Shown here in pieces: positions 8,000-17,822 of a DNA stretch of 64,000 bases (positions within the stretch are counted from its first letter, which is position 1; each line of letters begins with the position of its first letter). The notes beneath the pieces are model-generated. The model was not told the DNA's origin, ran no database searches, and worked only from the letters and a program-made list of their open reading frames with translations. The stretch spans positions 1,426,001-1,490,000 of the forward strand of contig NZ_AP022671.1 of the NCBI RefSeq assembly GCF_011405515.1, in the 5' to 3' direction. A program made the position numbers and the translations under genes. This stretch comes from Nitrospira sp. KM1 (GTDB taxonomy: Bacteria; Nitrospirota; Nitrospiria; Nitrospirales; Nitrospiraceae).

Positions 8000-9968
8000 A
8001 GGCCTCGAGCCATGCCTGGAACATGAGGACGTTCCAGAGTGGGTACTGCCAGTTGCGCGCTCCGGACAGATGATCCAGCCATCTCATGCGTATCGGTTCA
8101 GGACAAAGAAACCCTTCTCGCCGCAACCGTGACTCGGCCAGCAGATCTTCCGCCCATTCGCGTAGCGGACCGCGAAGCCAGTGATCGATCGGCACACCGA
8201 ATCCCATTTTCGGGCGGTCGATCAATGTTTGGGGAACGTATCGGTACAGCACCTGGCGCAAGAGCCACTTCCCTTCCCCCTCGCGCCTGATCTTGAACGA
8301 CAGCGGCAACCTCCAGGCGAACTCCAACAGACGGTGATCCAGCAGCGGCACGCGAGCTTCCAGGCTGACCGCCATGCTGGCGCGATCGACCTTCGTGAGA
8401 ATGTCGTCCGGCAGGTATGTCATCAAGTCCAAAAACATCATGCGGAGAGTAAAGTCGTCCAGTCGCGCCCAACGGTTGCGATCGGTCAGCATCGTAAGAG
8501 GTTCCGGCGTATCGACGACTGCCTGCGATGGATTGTCCCACTGGGACACCAGGCGCAGGTACATCGAATCGGGATCTTCCAGAGCAAGGACCTCGGCGAG
8601 CTTATGCAGCTTGTCTCCTGGATTTGGAATCGCGGGCAACACCTTCTTCAATCGGCTGAATAGGGCACTCCAGGTATCGGGAGAAAGTGCCCGGATACTC
8701 CGGACTGCGGTCTGACGTGCGAGCTGAGGCAGCCAATGCACGTTTTTCCACAATTGTCGCCCGACGAAATATCGACTATATCCTCCGAAGAGTTCGTCGC
8801 CACCATCCCCGGACAAGGCCACCGTCACCCGACTCCTCGCAAGCTGCGAGACGAGATAGGTCGGAATTTGCGACGAGTCTCCGAACGGTTCATCATACAT
8901 GTCGGGAATGCGAGGGATCACGGCCATGGCCTGTTCCGGCGTCACATAGAGTTCCGTGTGGTCCGTTCCGAGATGACGGGCGACTGATTTGGCATGCGCC
9001 GCTTCGTTATATTCCTGTTCGTGAAATCCAATCGTGAACGTCTTCACAGGTGTGTCGTGCTGTGCCTGCATGAGGGCAACGACGATCGACGAATCGATTC
9101 CTCCGGAGAGAAACGCTCCGAGCGGCACATCCGAGATCATGCGCAGACGCACGGATTGGCGAAGCAAATCCTCCAGCCGCGCAATCGCGTCCTCGTCTGA
9201 ACCCTCGAAGGGATTGAGCACTCCGGACTCCGCGACTTCACGCGCTGACCAATACCGCACAGGATGCGGCACGGTTCTCCGGCAATCTGGGTCCGGATTG
9301 AACGAGACGCGTGAACGAGCCAGATCCGGAGTGACCGTCAACATGCACCCGCCCGGCAATTTGTAAATGTTCTCGAATATGGAAAGTGGAGCGGGCACAT
9401 AGCCGGTGCGAATAAAGGAGAGGAGCGCGGACCGGTTCACTCGTGATTCAAATCCCCCGACCTGCCTGAGGGCCTTGAGTTCGGAACCGAAGCAGAATAC
9501 GCCGCCGGCCCAGCCGTAATAGAGAGGTTTGATGCCGACTCTGTCTCGCACCAAGTGCAGAACCCGACTTTCGCGATCCCACAGTGCAAAGGCAAACATC
9601 CCGACGAACCGCTGGACAGCCTTCTCGATGCCCCACCGTTCGAACGCCGCGAGCATGACCTCGGTGTCCGAATGCCCGCGGAAGGTCTCTCCCGAGACCT
9701 CCAGTTCGCTTCGCAATTCGGAAAAATTGAAAATCTCGCCGTTGAAGACGATGACGAAGCGTCCACCGGCGGACAGCATCGGCTGATGGCCCTCGGGAGA
9801 AAGATCGAGGATGGACAGTCTCGCATGGCCAAGCGCCGTGCCGACCGCCCGATCCTCCCATACGCCCGAATCATCGGGCCCCCTGGTCCGCAACGACGCC
9901 ACCATCCGCCGCACGGTCGCAGCGTGTTCGCCGTCGGCCGGGCCAGCGATTCCAGCTATTCCACACAT
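7962..9968 (-). CDS. asnB: Glutamine-dependent asparagine synthase-like amidotransferase
   Basis: The 668-residue protein has an N-terminal class II glutaminase domain with Cys2 as nucleophile (MCGIAGIAG) and RGPDD at 29-33. The synthetase domain has the PP-loop SGGIDSS at 288-294. True AsnB makes asparagine, but inside O-antigen clusters this family often amidates sugar acids or links amino groups to glycan carboxylates. A glycan role is inferred here from context. It lies between two glycosyltransferase genes and its 3' end overlaps the next by 38 bp. The ATG gives the free Cys2 after Met removal, which fixes the start. A second copy is at 30576-32432. Confidence 0.9.
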   Translation of the reverse strand: MCGIAGIAGPADGEHAATVRRMVASLRTRGPDDSGVWEDRAVGTALGHARLSILDLSPEGHQPMLSAGGRFVIVFNGEIFNFSELRSELEVSGETFRGHSDTEVMLAAFERWGIEKAVQRFVGMFAFALWDRESRVLHLVRDRVGIKPLYYGWAGGVFCFGSELKALRQVGGFESRVNRSALLSFIRTGYVPAPLSIFENIYKLPGGCMLTVTPDLARSRVSFNPDPDCRRTVPHPVRYWSAREVAESGVLNPFEGSDEDAIARLEDLLRQSVRLRMISDVPLGAFLSGGIDSSIVVALMQAQHDTPVKTFTIGFHEQEYNEAAHAKSVARHLGTDHTELYVTPEQAMAVIPRIPDMYDEPFGDSSQIPTYLVSQLARSRVTVALSGDGGDELFGGYSRYFVGRQLWKNVHWLPQLARQTAVRSIRALSPDTWSALFSRLKKVLPAIPNPGDKLHKLAEVLALEDPDSMYLRLVSQWDNPSQAVVDTPEPLTMLTDRNRWARLDDFTLRMMFLDLMTYLPDDILTKVDRASMAVSLEARVPLLDHRLLEFAWRLPLSFKIRREGEGKWLLRQVLYRYVPQTLIDRPKMGFGVPIDHWLRGPLREWAEDLLAESRLRREGFLCPEPIRMRWLDHLSGARNWQYPLWNVLMFQAWLEAYGSTPSPAVSHH

Positions 9969-10010
9969 CGTGTTCGCAAGGACATATTGGGGTATCTGTC
10001 GTGGAAGGTC

Positions 10011-11156
10011 TTATCCCCTCGCACGATACGGCACAGGGACCTGGGCGAGTTCCGAATAGAGATCGCAGTATCGCCGGATGATTTTCGGAAGCGCATAGAC
10101 GGTTTCAATCCGCTCACGCGCAGCCCGGCCGAGTTGCTCTCGTGCCGAGGCGCCGCGACCGATAAGCTCCATCAGCGCTTCTGCAAGCGCCGATGGATTA
10201 CTCGGGGGGACGATCAATCCGGTGTCGCCGACGATCTGCCGTGTATCTCCAACATCGGTCGATACACAGGGGATGCCACAGGACATGGCCTCTCCCAATA
10301 TATTGGGAAACCCCTCTCCGAATGCCGAGCTCAGGCAGAGTACATCCGCACCCGGCAGCAACGACGCCACATCACTTTGATACCCAAGGAGGCGAACCAT
10401 CCCGTTGAGCTTTCTCGTGGCCACTTCGGACGCAAGTGCTTCGGTATCTTTGCCGATTAACATAAACAGGACATGGCGCGTAACAGACGCGACCTGCCGG
10501 GCCGCGTCCAGAAATGTGGCATGGTCCTTCATCGGATCGACGCGCGCCACGAGGGCGATGACCACGGTGTCATCCGGCACATCCCATTGCATCCGGAGCT
10601 TGGCTCGGAGAGAGGGATTTGGACGATAGCGCTCGATATCGAATCCATTCGGAATAATCTCCCACCTGCGCGGATGATAGCCCAACTGCTCGTGGTACGA
10701 TCGTCCCGCCTCACTGTTCACCACGACGGCTACGGGCATGGGGGACAGCCGAGCCAGCATTCGCCTGATCCATCCGGTCAATGGCGAATACTGGGTCAGG
10801 TCCATGTCCGAACAGCGCACATTCCAAACCAAAGGTGGAGTGCCGCACAGCCTGACCGTCACCGTGCTCAGGAAATCGGCATGATACAGCCAGCTTTGTA
10901 CGATGCTCGGCTTGATCGTCTTGAGCAAGGCTCGCAAGCGCGGGACCGTTGAGAAGGATGGCCGCCCTCGCCTCATTCCCAAGCTGTGGACCGGAATTCC
11001 CTGAGATTCAATTGTTTCTCCAAGCGTTCCACGGTCGGTCAGCGACACGACCGTGTTGGAAAATTCTCTTGCATTCATGCCTCCAACCAGCTTCATCAAC
11101 ATCATTTCAGCTCCGCCCGCATCGAGATCGGAAATGATGTGAACGATGCGGATCAT
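10011..11156 (-). CDS. Family 4 glycosyltransferase
   Basis: A 381-residue GT-B enzyme. It starts with a glycine-rich acceptor-domain loop (DLDAGGAEMML, about residues 10-20) and carries the donor-site segment GEGFPNILGEAMSCG, with two glutamates eight residues apart. It is clearly paralogous to the enzyme at 15263-16420: both contain an RPNP-x-LR-x-K-x-R-x-QW segment, a VDPMK/LDPMK loop and IVGDTG near the C-terminus. It is the gene next downstream of a GT-C membrane protein, with an ATGA overlap, and likely adds a sugar to the O-unit. Donor specificity cannot be read from sequence. Confidence 0.88.
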   Translation of the reverse strand: MIRIVHIISDLDAGGAEMMLMKLVGGMNAREFSNTVVSLTDRGTLGETIESQGIPVHSLGMRRGRPSFSTVPRLRALLKTIKPSIVQSWLYHADFLSTVTVRLCGTPPLVWNVRCSDMDLTQYSPLTGWIRRMLARLSPMPVAVVVNSEAGRSYHEQLGYHPRRWEIIPNGFDIERYRPNPSLRAKLRMQWDVPDDTVVIALVARVDPMKDHATFLDAARQVASVTRHVLFMLIGKDTEALASEVATRKLNGMVRLLGYQSDVASLLPGADVLCLSSAFGEGFPNILGEAMSCGIPCVSTDVGDTRQIVGDTGLIVPPSNPSALAEALMELIGRGASAREQLGRAARERIETVYALPKIIRRYCDLYSELAQVPVPYRARG

Positions 11157-13117
11157 GCAACGGTATGATCCCCGGACTTGTCTGCGCCGGACGGCCGGTT
11201 CAGTATGTCACGCCATAAGAGGGAGCCATGCTTGGAGACCTGCCCTCTCGAAAATCCCTGCAGAGCGGGGGCAATCCGGTGCGCCCCCCATAACAGGCAA
11301 AACAAGAGGAGCGGATAGATGTGCGCGGTATGCCGAAACGGCTCAACGAGGCGGACACTATACAGATAGGCGGCATGCCAAGTTCCCAGAAGCGAAAGAA
11401 CCGGCACCCACCAATAGTCAGGGCGCTTGAGTAAATTTACCCAACCAACGGCCATACAGGCCAGGGACAAGGCGATGATAACAAGCGGCACCATCTCAAG
11501 ATGACGACTCATGGCCCGGATCCCGCTTGCCTGCTGCAAAAAGATGAGATTCTTCAGACCGGGCGTGTGAGATGCGCTCATGTAGAGGGTCGATTCAATC
11601 CAGCCCTTGATCTGGCCGTAGATCAGTTGCGGGACGGTGTGCAGCTTGAACAGATAATCCGAGTATTTGAGCGGCGGTCCGGCATAGGGGCTGATTTCAA
11701 ACTCCTGTGCGGATGGAAATCCTTCGGTGCCCATGCGATCAGGAAACTCCATGTTGGCGTTCCACCTGGCATATCCGTACGATGGCCACGATGGATCCCC
11801 ATGGACTTTGTACATACCGTAGAGATGTGGGAGAAACATGCCTATGGCTATTGCCGTTGCCAAGGCTAGACGCGGCCATTTCCAGTGACTCGGCTGCACC
11901 GGTCGTAGCCCACGTCGTGTCCGCCAGACATTCAACACCCAGGCGCCCCAGATCAATGGGAGCACAAAACTAAAAGACGTCGACTGTGTCAATCCCATTC
12001 CTCCAATGGACAAGCCAAGCCATACAGAAGCCAAGGGTCCGCGTGCCCACAGCCAGATGCCCAGTACGGTGAGCAGAAGTAGTGTCAGACCTTCCAGACG
12101 TAACCCCCTCACGGCCTCGTGCACCCAAGCCGGACTCAACGCCAGCGTCCATGCGATGAGGACGCCCCATGCCCATTGACTCGTCAAGACCCAAAAAAAG
12201 AACCCGCTTGCCGCAATGAGACAGGTAGATGTCCAAATGGTATAGAGTATGACCGCTGGCGCACTTTGCCCCCAAACTCGAAACCATCCATCCAGAAGGG
12301 CCACATGCAGCGGCTCCCGTTCATTGAATGTTGCAGAATAGAACCCATGGTCGGTCGTAAACCACTCAAAGACCTTGGCATATGACCAGTACTTCTGGGC
12401 GTCCGGTTCCAGGGGAAGCGCACGAACCATGTCGAAGAGTTCCCATCGGATCGCAAACCCGACCATGGCAGCCAAGAGAATGCCGCCCGTCCCTGCGAGA
12501 AGTCGCCAGGCATCGGATGTTCCCTTCTGGCAGATCACCTGCCAACTCCATCCGAAAAATCCAATACCTAGTGCTGCCGCCAGAGGCCACGGTGACGGCA
12601 ATCCTCGATCTGACGGAAACCAGGCCGCGGCAAACCTGTCCAGTACGAGTTGATCCGCAGTCCACGTGTTGGACGAAGCAACCAGGATTTCGGCCGGGCC
12701 ATGGGCAGATTTTTCAAGCACACCTCCGTCGAGATCACCTAGACTGATCTCTTCGCGGAAGGGTCCATCGGCATAGGTCACCGAAAGAGCACCGGGTGTG
12801 AATGCCCAAACTCGAATTTTGTGCTTGCCTGGACCGGATCCCGGCAAGGCAAGACGAAGTGCACCACTCTGACCGGCGTCAAGATACCATCCATAACGGC
12901 CCCAGTGACCGCCTTCCTGATCGAGCAACCAGGACGATTGTTGCGGTTGAACATCCGTCAGGCGCAGATCGACGCCAACGCTTTTGGTCTCTTCAAATGC
13001 TTGCCTTGAATCCACCACGAACTTACTTCCGGTCACAGCCAACAAGACCCCTCCGGCCATGAGCAGCACCCAGCTGATCCATGAATACCGTGAATACCGT
13101 TTGCGTTCCGTCGTCAT
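11153..13117 (-). CDS. Polytopic GT-C-like membrane glycosyltransferase with N-terminal extracytoplasmic domain
   Basis: A 654-residue membrane protein. After a first membrane segment (about residues 14-32) comes a roughly 130-residue soluble segment rich in Gly, Ser and aromatic residues (for example HWGRYGWYLDAGQSG), predicted to be beta-sandwich-like and periplasmic. About ten hydrophobic segments follow, with the ArnT/PMT-like arrangement of an acidic first loop and an RDP-less NEREPLHV stretch. The layout suggests a GT-C enzyme that uses a polyprenyl-phosphate sugar in the periplasm. The gene two positions upstream encodes a methyltransferase-GT2 fusion with a DPM1-like GT2 domain that could make that donor. 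The exact family is not recognised, and donor and acceptor are unknown. Confidence 0.7.
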   Translation of the reverse strand: MTTERKRYSRYSWISWVLLMAGGVLLAVTGSKFVVDSRQAFEETKSVGVDLRLTDVQPQQSSWLLDQEGGHWGRYGWYLDAGQSGALRLALPGSGPGKHKIRVWAFTPGALSVTYADGPFREEISLGDLDGGVLEKSAHGPAEILVASSNTWTADQLVLDRFAAAWFPSDRGLPSPWPLAAALGIGFFGWSWQVICQKGTSDAWRLLAGTGGILLAAMVGFAIRWELFDMVRALPLEPDAQKYWSYAKVFEWFTTDHGFYSATFNEREPLHVALLDGWFRVWGQSAPAVILYTIWTSTCLIAASGFFFWVLTSQWAWGVLIAWTLALSPAWVHEAVRGLRLEGLTLLLLTVLGIWLWARGPLASVWLGLSIGGMGLTQSTSFSFVLPLIWGAWVLNVWRTRRGLRPVQPSHWKWPRLALATAIAIGMFLPHLYGMYKVHGDPSWPSYGYARWNANMEFPDRMGTEGFPSAQEFEISPYAGPPLKYSDYLFKLHTVPQLIYGQIKGWIESTLYMSASHTPGLKNLIFLQQASGIRAMSRHLEMVPLVIIALSLACMAVGWVNLLKRPDYWWVPVLSLLGTWHAAYLYSVRLVEPFRHTAHIYPLLLFCLLWGAHRIAPALQGFSRGQVSKHGSLLWRDILNRPSGADKSGDHTVA

Positions 13118-13839
13118 GATGATTTCTCCAGAACAACCATCATGCGGAACCCCAGCAAGCGGCCCAGGACTTGAAGCACCCTCTCAACAGCAAGGACCGG
13201 CCGTACCAGTGAGACAGGCAAGAGAGACGGATGCTCGAATCCTCCGCTGAGGGGATAAGCGAAAAATGCCAACCGGCGATGGAACAGCTTTTTGTACTGC
13301 GGATACAGTCTGGCAAACTGGTCGCCATGCCGTTCGAACAGGAGCGTCGCAATGGCCTGGTTGGCATCGAACGGTCGCCGATCGGCCGACGGAGGATGCA
13401 TCGCGAAGGGGTCTGCCGACAAATCGACGGGTTCGGAGTGGAGAAAATGATAGACGGGCCAGGACAGCATGGAAATATATGGATCCATGATGACGAGCCG
13501 CCCTTCAGGTTCCAGCACCCGAAGTGACTCGTCAAAAAACAGTCTGACGTTTTCGAGATGATGAAGCGTATCGAATAAGACGACGTTGGCGAAACTCTTC
13601 GAGGCAAACGGAAGCGATTGTGCATCCGCCACCGCATCGAGCCATGGCAAGGCTACAATATCCGTACACAGCGCGCCGGGAAAGAATTCTTTCAGGTTGC
13701 CGGTCCCGCCTCCGACTTCCAGCGTTCGTCCGGTTCGAAGCCACGCGATAATTTCGCGGTACCATTCGGTGTACAAGAGACGAAGAATCGGCTTTTTCTC
13801 CCACACCGCGTGATGCTGCCGCAGGATATCGTCTGACAT
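13114..13839 (-). CDS. Class I SAM-dependent methyltransferase
   Basis: A 241-residue Rossmann methyltransferase. The SAM-binding glycine loop is LEVGGGTGN near residue 44, with the acidic LFDTLHHLENV post-I region and RVLEPEGRLVIMDP after it, the usual order in type 11 methyltransferases. I chose the ATG at 13839 (MSDDILRQHH) because it overlaps the upstream stop by one base (TAATG). A longer reading would extend 18 codons into the preceding gene. The C-terminal segment is hydrophobic-basic and could touch the membrane. It lies between the methyltransferase-GT2 fusion and the GT-C protein, so its substrate may be a lipid-linked sugar. Confidence 0.85.
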   Translation of the reverse strand: MSDDILRQHHAVWEKKPILRLLYTEWYREIIAWLRTGRTLEVGGGTGNLKEFFPGALCTDIVALPWLDAVADAQSLPFASKSFANVVLFDTLHHLENVRLFFDESLRVLEPEGRLVIMDPYISMLSWPVYHFLHSEPVDLSADPFAMHPPSADRRPFDANQAIATLLFERHGDQFARLYPQYKKLFHRRLAFFAYPLSGGFEHPSLLPVSLVRPVLAVERVLQVLGRLLGFRMMVVLEKSS

Positions 13840-15266
13840 TACACAGCCTTCAGCCTGAAAAACCCATACACTGTCATCTTCAGCAAAAGCCACCCGTGCG
13901 CAAACCGGCGGATGTTAGTGGTCCCGTACGTCCGGTCCTGATAGCGAATCGGCACCTCCAGAATTTTCAGATTGAGCTTCGCGGCTCCAAACAATAGATC
14001 GAAATCTCCGAAGGGATCGAAGTCGCCGAAATAAGACCGGTTGGCGGCAATGCGCTCGTAGTCCTCCCGAAACAGCACCTTCGTCCCGCACAGGGTATCC
14101 TTGATCCGCTGATTGAGCAGCCAAGAGAAAGCCATGCCGAAGAATTTGTTGCCTGCCAGATTTAAGAGCCGCATCGCCTGAGATTCCATTGGATACACGA
14201 GCCGGCACCCGTTGATGAACTCACCCTTCCCTCGGACAAGCGGCTCGTAGAATTTCGGAAGATCCTCCGGGGGCATCGTCAAATCCGCGTCGAGAATCAT
14301 GAGGATCTCGCCGCTCGCGTGGGCAAATCCTTTGCGCACGGCGTCCCCTTTTCCTTTGCCGTCTTGCATAAGCAGCACGATATCCTTGTCGGCATTCGCC
14401 CGCATCACGCGCGTGACCTCCTCGACCGTGCCGTCGGAAGAATGTCCATCCACAAAGATGATCTGCTGACGAGAGCCGAACACCGGAGTACGTGTGATCG
14501 CCGCTTGGATGTTTCCGCACTCATTCCGGCAGGGAATCACAATAGTCACCGACCGTTCCCTTGAGTCTGCGACGGCTCGTGGGCGCGCGACGACATAGTG
14601 GGACAAACAGAGTTTATTGAGGCCGGGAATGAATGCGAGATAGCGATTCAGGATTGTAGCGATGAGCGGAACGTACTTTGGACACAGGAGACGCCGCTCC
14701 GTCTTCACGACCTCAAAATCCGACAGGGCGAGCAAGTTTTCGATATCCGACGGTGACAGCCAGCTCTGTGCGAGTTGCGGCATTTTCATGCGAAGGGCTT
14801 CCGCAAGGTTCAGCACCGGCTCCCATAGATGGTTGTAGTACGCGACGATGATGCGCGTTCTCGGCGTGCAGCAGGACTTCAATCGCCTGAGCGCTTCCTG
14901 GATATCCAGCAGATGTCCCACGACGTCCGACAGAATGATCACATCGAACGTTTCGTCGATATCCAGGCGCTCCGCATCGCCGACGCGAAACTCCAGCTGC
15001 GTATACCGACGACTCGCCTCTTTCACCATGGACTCGCTCAGATCGATTCCCAAGCCTCTGGCCGGCTTCACCGCGGCCAGCAGGTCCCCCAATCCCGACC
15101 CGATCTCGAGCACGCGAAGCCCTTCGGGAACGAGAAAGCGCAGGAAGCGCTTATGGTCTTCATAGTAGTAATCGGCACGTTCCAGCCAATAGGCGCGGTC
15201 CGCGGCTAAGCGATCGAACCATTCTCTGATCGTATCTTTTTTCCCTCCTCCACGAGATTTCGTCAT
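13839..15266 (-). CDS. Bifunctional methyltransferase / family 2 glycosyltransferase fusion
   Basis: A 475-residue two-domain protein. Residues about 1-220 form a class I methyltransferase (LEIGSGLGD near 55, then DLSESMV and FDVIILSDVVGH). Residues about 235-475 form a GT2 domain (VTIVIPCRNECGN, FVDGHSSDGT, DADLTMPPED) resembling polyprenyl-phosphate sugar synthases of the DPM1 type. The fusion may methylate and transfer a sugar in one polypeptide, or make a lipid-phosphate-sugar donor for the GT-C protein at 11153-13117. Both are inferences. Its ATG overlaps the upstream glycosyltransferase stop (ATGA) and its stop overlaps the downstream ATG by one base, so it sits in a translationally coupled chain. 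Confidence 0.87.
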   Translation of the reverse strand: MTKSRGGGKKDTIREWFDRLAADRAYWLERADYYYEDHKRFLRFLVPEGLRVLEIGSGLGDLLAAVKPARGLGIDLSESMVKEASRRYTQLEFRVGDAERLDIDETFDVIILSDVVGHLLDIQEALRRLKSCCTPRTRIIVAYYNHLWEPVLNLAEALRMKMPQLAQSWLSPSDIENLLALSDFEVVKTERRLLCPKYVPLIATILNRYLAFIPGLNKLCLSHYVVARPRAVADSRERSVTIVIPCRNECGNIQAAITRTPVFGSRQQIIFVDGHSSDGTVEEVTRVMRANADKDIVLLMQDGKGKGDAVRKGFAHASGEILMILDADLTMPPEDLPKFYEPLVRGKGEFINGCRLVYPMESQAMRLLNLAGNKFFGMAFSWLLNQRIKDTLCGTKVLFREDYERIAANRSYFGDFDPFGDFDLLFGAAKLNLKILEVPIRYQDRTYGTTNIRRFAHGWLLLKMTVYGFFRLKAV

Positions 15267-16420
15267 GTGCTGGAGGCTTCCTCTCCGTTTCCTCGACTCA
15301 AGGTATTCAGCGCCGTGATCGTCGCAGTGACCAGCCGCTCGACGCTGTAATGCTCGACGATCCGCTTCCGCACCATGACACTCATTTCATGCCGTTGACC
15401 ATCCTCCCGACTCAGTATAGTGAGCCAGGCATGGACAAGCGCGCCGGCATCGTCTCGGGCGACGACGATCCCGGTATCGCCGACAATCTCCTTCGCATCA
15501 CCCACATCGGTGACGACACAGGCAACTCCGCATGCCATGGCCTCTCCGATCACATTGGAAAATCCCTCTCCATACGACGAACACGATGCCAACACATCCA
15601 GGGCATTATAGACAGCTTCCACGTCGTCCTGTGCGCCGACCCACATCAGCCGTTGCCCGAGATGGGCGTTGTGGCTGAGTTCCATCAACTCGCGCTTGTA
15701 CTCTTCCGGACCATCGCCGACACACACGAATCTGACATGTGGGCTGCCCTGGGCAAGCAATCCAGCCGCCTTGATGAACACCCGGTGGCCTTTCATGGGA
15801 TCGAGCCGGCCCACAAGGCCGACGACTCGCTCATGTGAGGCGACTCCCCACTGTGCCCGCATCTTGTCCCGAAGCTCGGGATTCGGACGGAATCGCTGGG
15901 AGTCGATCCCGTTCGGAATCACGATCATCTTGTGCCGTGGAAATCCCTTGCGGAGGGCGGTCGTCAAGCCCGCCTGTGAGTTCACAATGATAATGTCTGC
16001 AAACCGTGAAAGGAGTGTCTCGATCCAAGACTGAATTTGATCAATTCGCCCATATTGCTCCAACTGCATGTCTGACGCCCGGACCCCCCAGGCAATTTTG
16101 ACTCGAGGACAAAACGGCTTTATCAGTACGGTCAAAATATTTGCGGTTGACAGGTAGCCATGAAGGATCGCCGGCTCCATCTGCCGGATTGCCTTGACCA
16201 GGCGAACAACAAATCCCGCGACATTCCACCGCGAAAGTTTGTCAAGAGATTGGAGTGGCACCCCAACCGACCGCAGGTCTTGTGCGAGTGATCCATCGGG
16301 ATAGAAGGTCACCACAGACACAGGCGTTTTGCGACTCCAGAGGGCTTTGGCCAGGCCGATCAGCTGGCGCTCGCTGCCGCCGTAATTCAGCGAACGGGTT
16401 AGAAAAATAATTCGATCCAT
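15263..16420 (-). CDS. Family 4 glycosyltransferase
   Basis: A 385-residue GT-B glycosyltransferase. The N-terminal loop SLNYGGSERQL binds acceptor or phosphate, and the C-terminal donor site shows SSYGEGFSNVIGEAMACG with the E-x7-E spacing. VTDVGDAKEIVGDTG follows. It closely resembles the enzyme at 10011-11156 and the two probably arose by duplication. The ATG at 16420 is preceded by a 106-bp gap (16421-16526) in which I see no gene. It should add a sugar to the lipid-linked O-unit on the cytoplasmic side. Confidence 0.88.
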   Translation of the reverse strand: MDRIIFLTRSLNYGGSERQLIGLAKALWSRKTPVSVVTFYPDGSLAQDLRSVGVPLQSLDKLSRWNVAGFVVRLVKAIRQMEPAILHGYLSTANILTVLIKPFCPRVKIAWGVRASDMQLEQYGRIDQIQSWIETLLSRFADIIIVNSQAGLTTALRKGFPRHKMIVIPNGIDSQRFRPNPELRDKMRAQWGVASHERVVGLVGRLDPMKGHRVFIKAAGLLAQGSPHVRFVCVGDGPEEYKRELMELSHNAHLGQRLMWVGAQDDVEAVYNALDVLASCSSYGEGFSNVIGEAMACGVACVVTDVGDAKEIVGDTGIVVARDDAGALVHAWLTILSREDGQRHEMSVMVRKRIVEHYSVERLVTATITALNTLSRGNGEEASST

Positions 16421-16526
16421 GGACCAAGGAGTTGCATCTGGATGAGGAATCTGGAAACCCTTCCCGGATGGATATCAATAGGGCTTTCAGAAAGGATCAC
16501 AATGATCGGATCGCCGGTGTCGACGC

Positions 16527-17822
16527 TTAGGCAATGAGCTCTGTTTCTGATTCTTCTTTGAAGAGCCCAGGCGAGCCGGAGAGCCGCGCATAGCGGGAGC
16601 AGAATGCTTCAATTGATTGGGAGAGACCGAGATGGGCGCGACAGAACCTGGCGCCAGAACATCCAAGCTCTTTACCTTGCTCGGGCATGGATAGGATCCG
16701 ACTGACTGCATGAGCAAGGGCCGCAGCATCCTTGTTCGGGACCAACAGTCCATGTCCCACCTTACGAAGCAGTTCCGTTTCGCAACCGGTGTCAAAACCG
16801 ACCACCGGCAGCCCCATAGCCATGGCCTGATAGCTGCAGAGATTCTCCGCTTCATAGATCGCGGATCGCACATAGACATTGGCTGCGCTATAGAACGGTA
16901 ATGGGTCAGCGCGAAATCCGATCATATGCACATGCTTCTCCATGCCAAGATCCTTGGAGCGTGCCTCCAAGAGAGGGCGTTGATCCCCCTCTCCAAGCAG
17001 CACCCAATGCAGGTTCGGCCATCGCTCGACGAGCGGAGGGAGGGCTTCCAGCGCAAGATCATGACCCTTGGATGGGTGCAGCCGGCCGACAGACAATGCA
17101 ATCAAAGCCTTTTCATCCAATCCAAGCATACTTCTCACAGCATAATAATCGTGCTCTCGGGTACGGAGTGCGTCGTCGATTGCCCTTTGATCAACCACCC
17201 CTCGGATTTCTCCTGTCTTATCAGGCGGAACCTTCACACTTCGAAGTTCCTCAAGACTGGCGCCAGTGAAAAAATAATCCACGCGAGGATGGATTCTTCG
17301 GTAAAACCCAGGCATCCAGGAAAATCCGGCGTCCACCATTTGGGAAAACAGACAGGGCACGCTGTGAATGAGCGGTGTGCCGAAAATCCGTTTCACCAGC
17401 ACACCGGAGGTAAAGCCATAGAAGGTGTGAGTGTGAACGACATCCGGACGGAATTGTCTCATCGAGTGTATGATCCGAGGAATGGACGAGGCTTGACAGC
17501 CCAAATGCCAGGTTGCGGAGAGCAGCTTGCGAAGCGGAACCAGTCGATGCCTCACGAAATCGTGATAGATCCCGGTTCGTAATGCCCGGAGCATCACCGA
17601 CTCGGTGACGTTCTGATACACACCGGCAGCCTCAAGTCTCTCTGCGTACACATAATCTCCCCCATCAGGATTGATGGTCACGATCCGATGAGTAAAATGG
17701 CGGGGATCGGAAAGCCGGACAATATCCCACACCCAGCGCTGAGAACCGCCCCAGCTCAACCCATCGATGAGATGCAGCACCCGGACGGGTTCTTCCGAAC
17801 TCTTCTTTAGGCTCGTTTCCAC
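16527..17822 (-). CDS. Family 4 glycosyltransferase
   Basis: A 431-residue GT-B enzyme that opens with VLHLIDGLSWGGSQRWVWDI (glycine loop near residues 22-26) and contains SVGRLHPSKGHDLALEAL and a donor-site stretch around AIYEAENLCSYQAMAMG. The family E-x7-E is slightly divergent there (E-A-E-N-L-C-S-Y-Q). The start is a GTG at 17822, overlapping the flippase gene by 16 bp. I kept it because the next candidate start would remove the first beta strand. It belongs to the Wzx/Wzy-type block. Donor sugar unknown. Confidence 0.85.
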   Translation of the reverse strand: METSLKKSSEEPVRVLHLIDGLSWGGSQRWVWDIVRLSDPRHFTHRIVTINPDGGDYVYAERLEAAGVYQNVTESVMLRALRTGIYHDFVRHRLVPLRKLLSATWHLGCQASSIPRIIHSMRQFRPDVVHTHTFYGFTSGVLVKRIFGTPLIHSVPCLFSQMVDAGFSWMPGFYRRIHPRVDYFFTGASLEELRSVKVPPDKTGEIRGVVDQRAIDDALRTREHDYYAVRSMLGLDEKALIALSVGRLHPSKGHDLALEALPPLVERWPNLHWVLLGEGDQRPLLEARSKDLGMEKHVHMIGFRADPLPFYSAANVYVRSAIYEAENLCSYQAMAMGLPVVGFDTGCETELLRKVGHGLLVPNKDAAALAHAVSRILSMPEQGKELGCSGARFCRAHLGLSQSIEAFCSRYARLSGSPGLFKEESETELIA

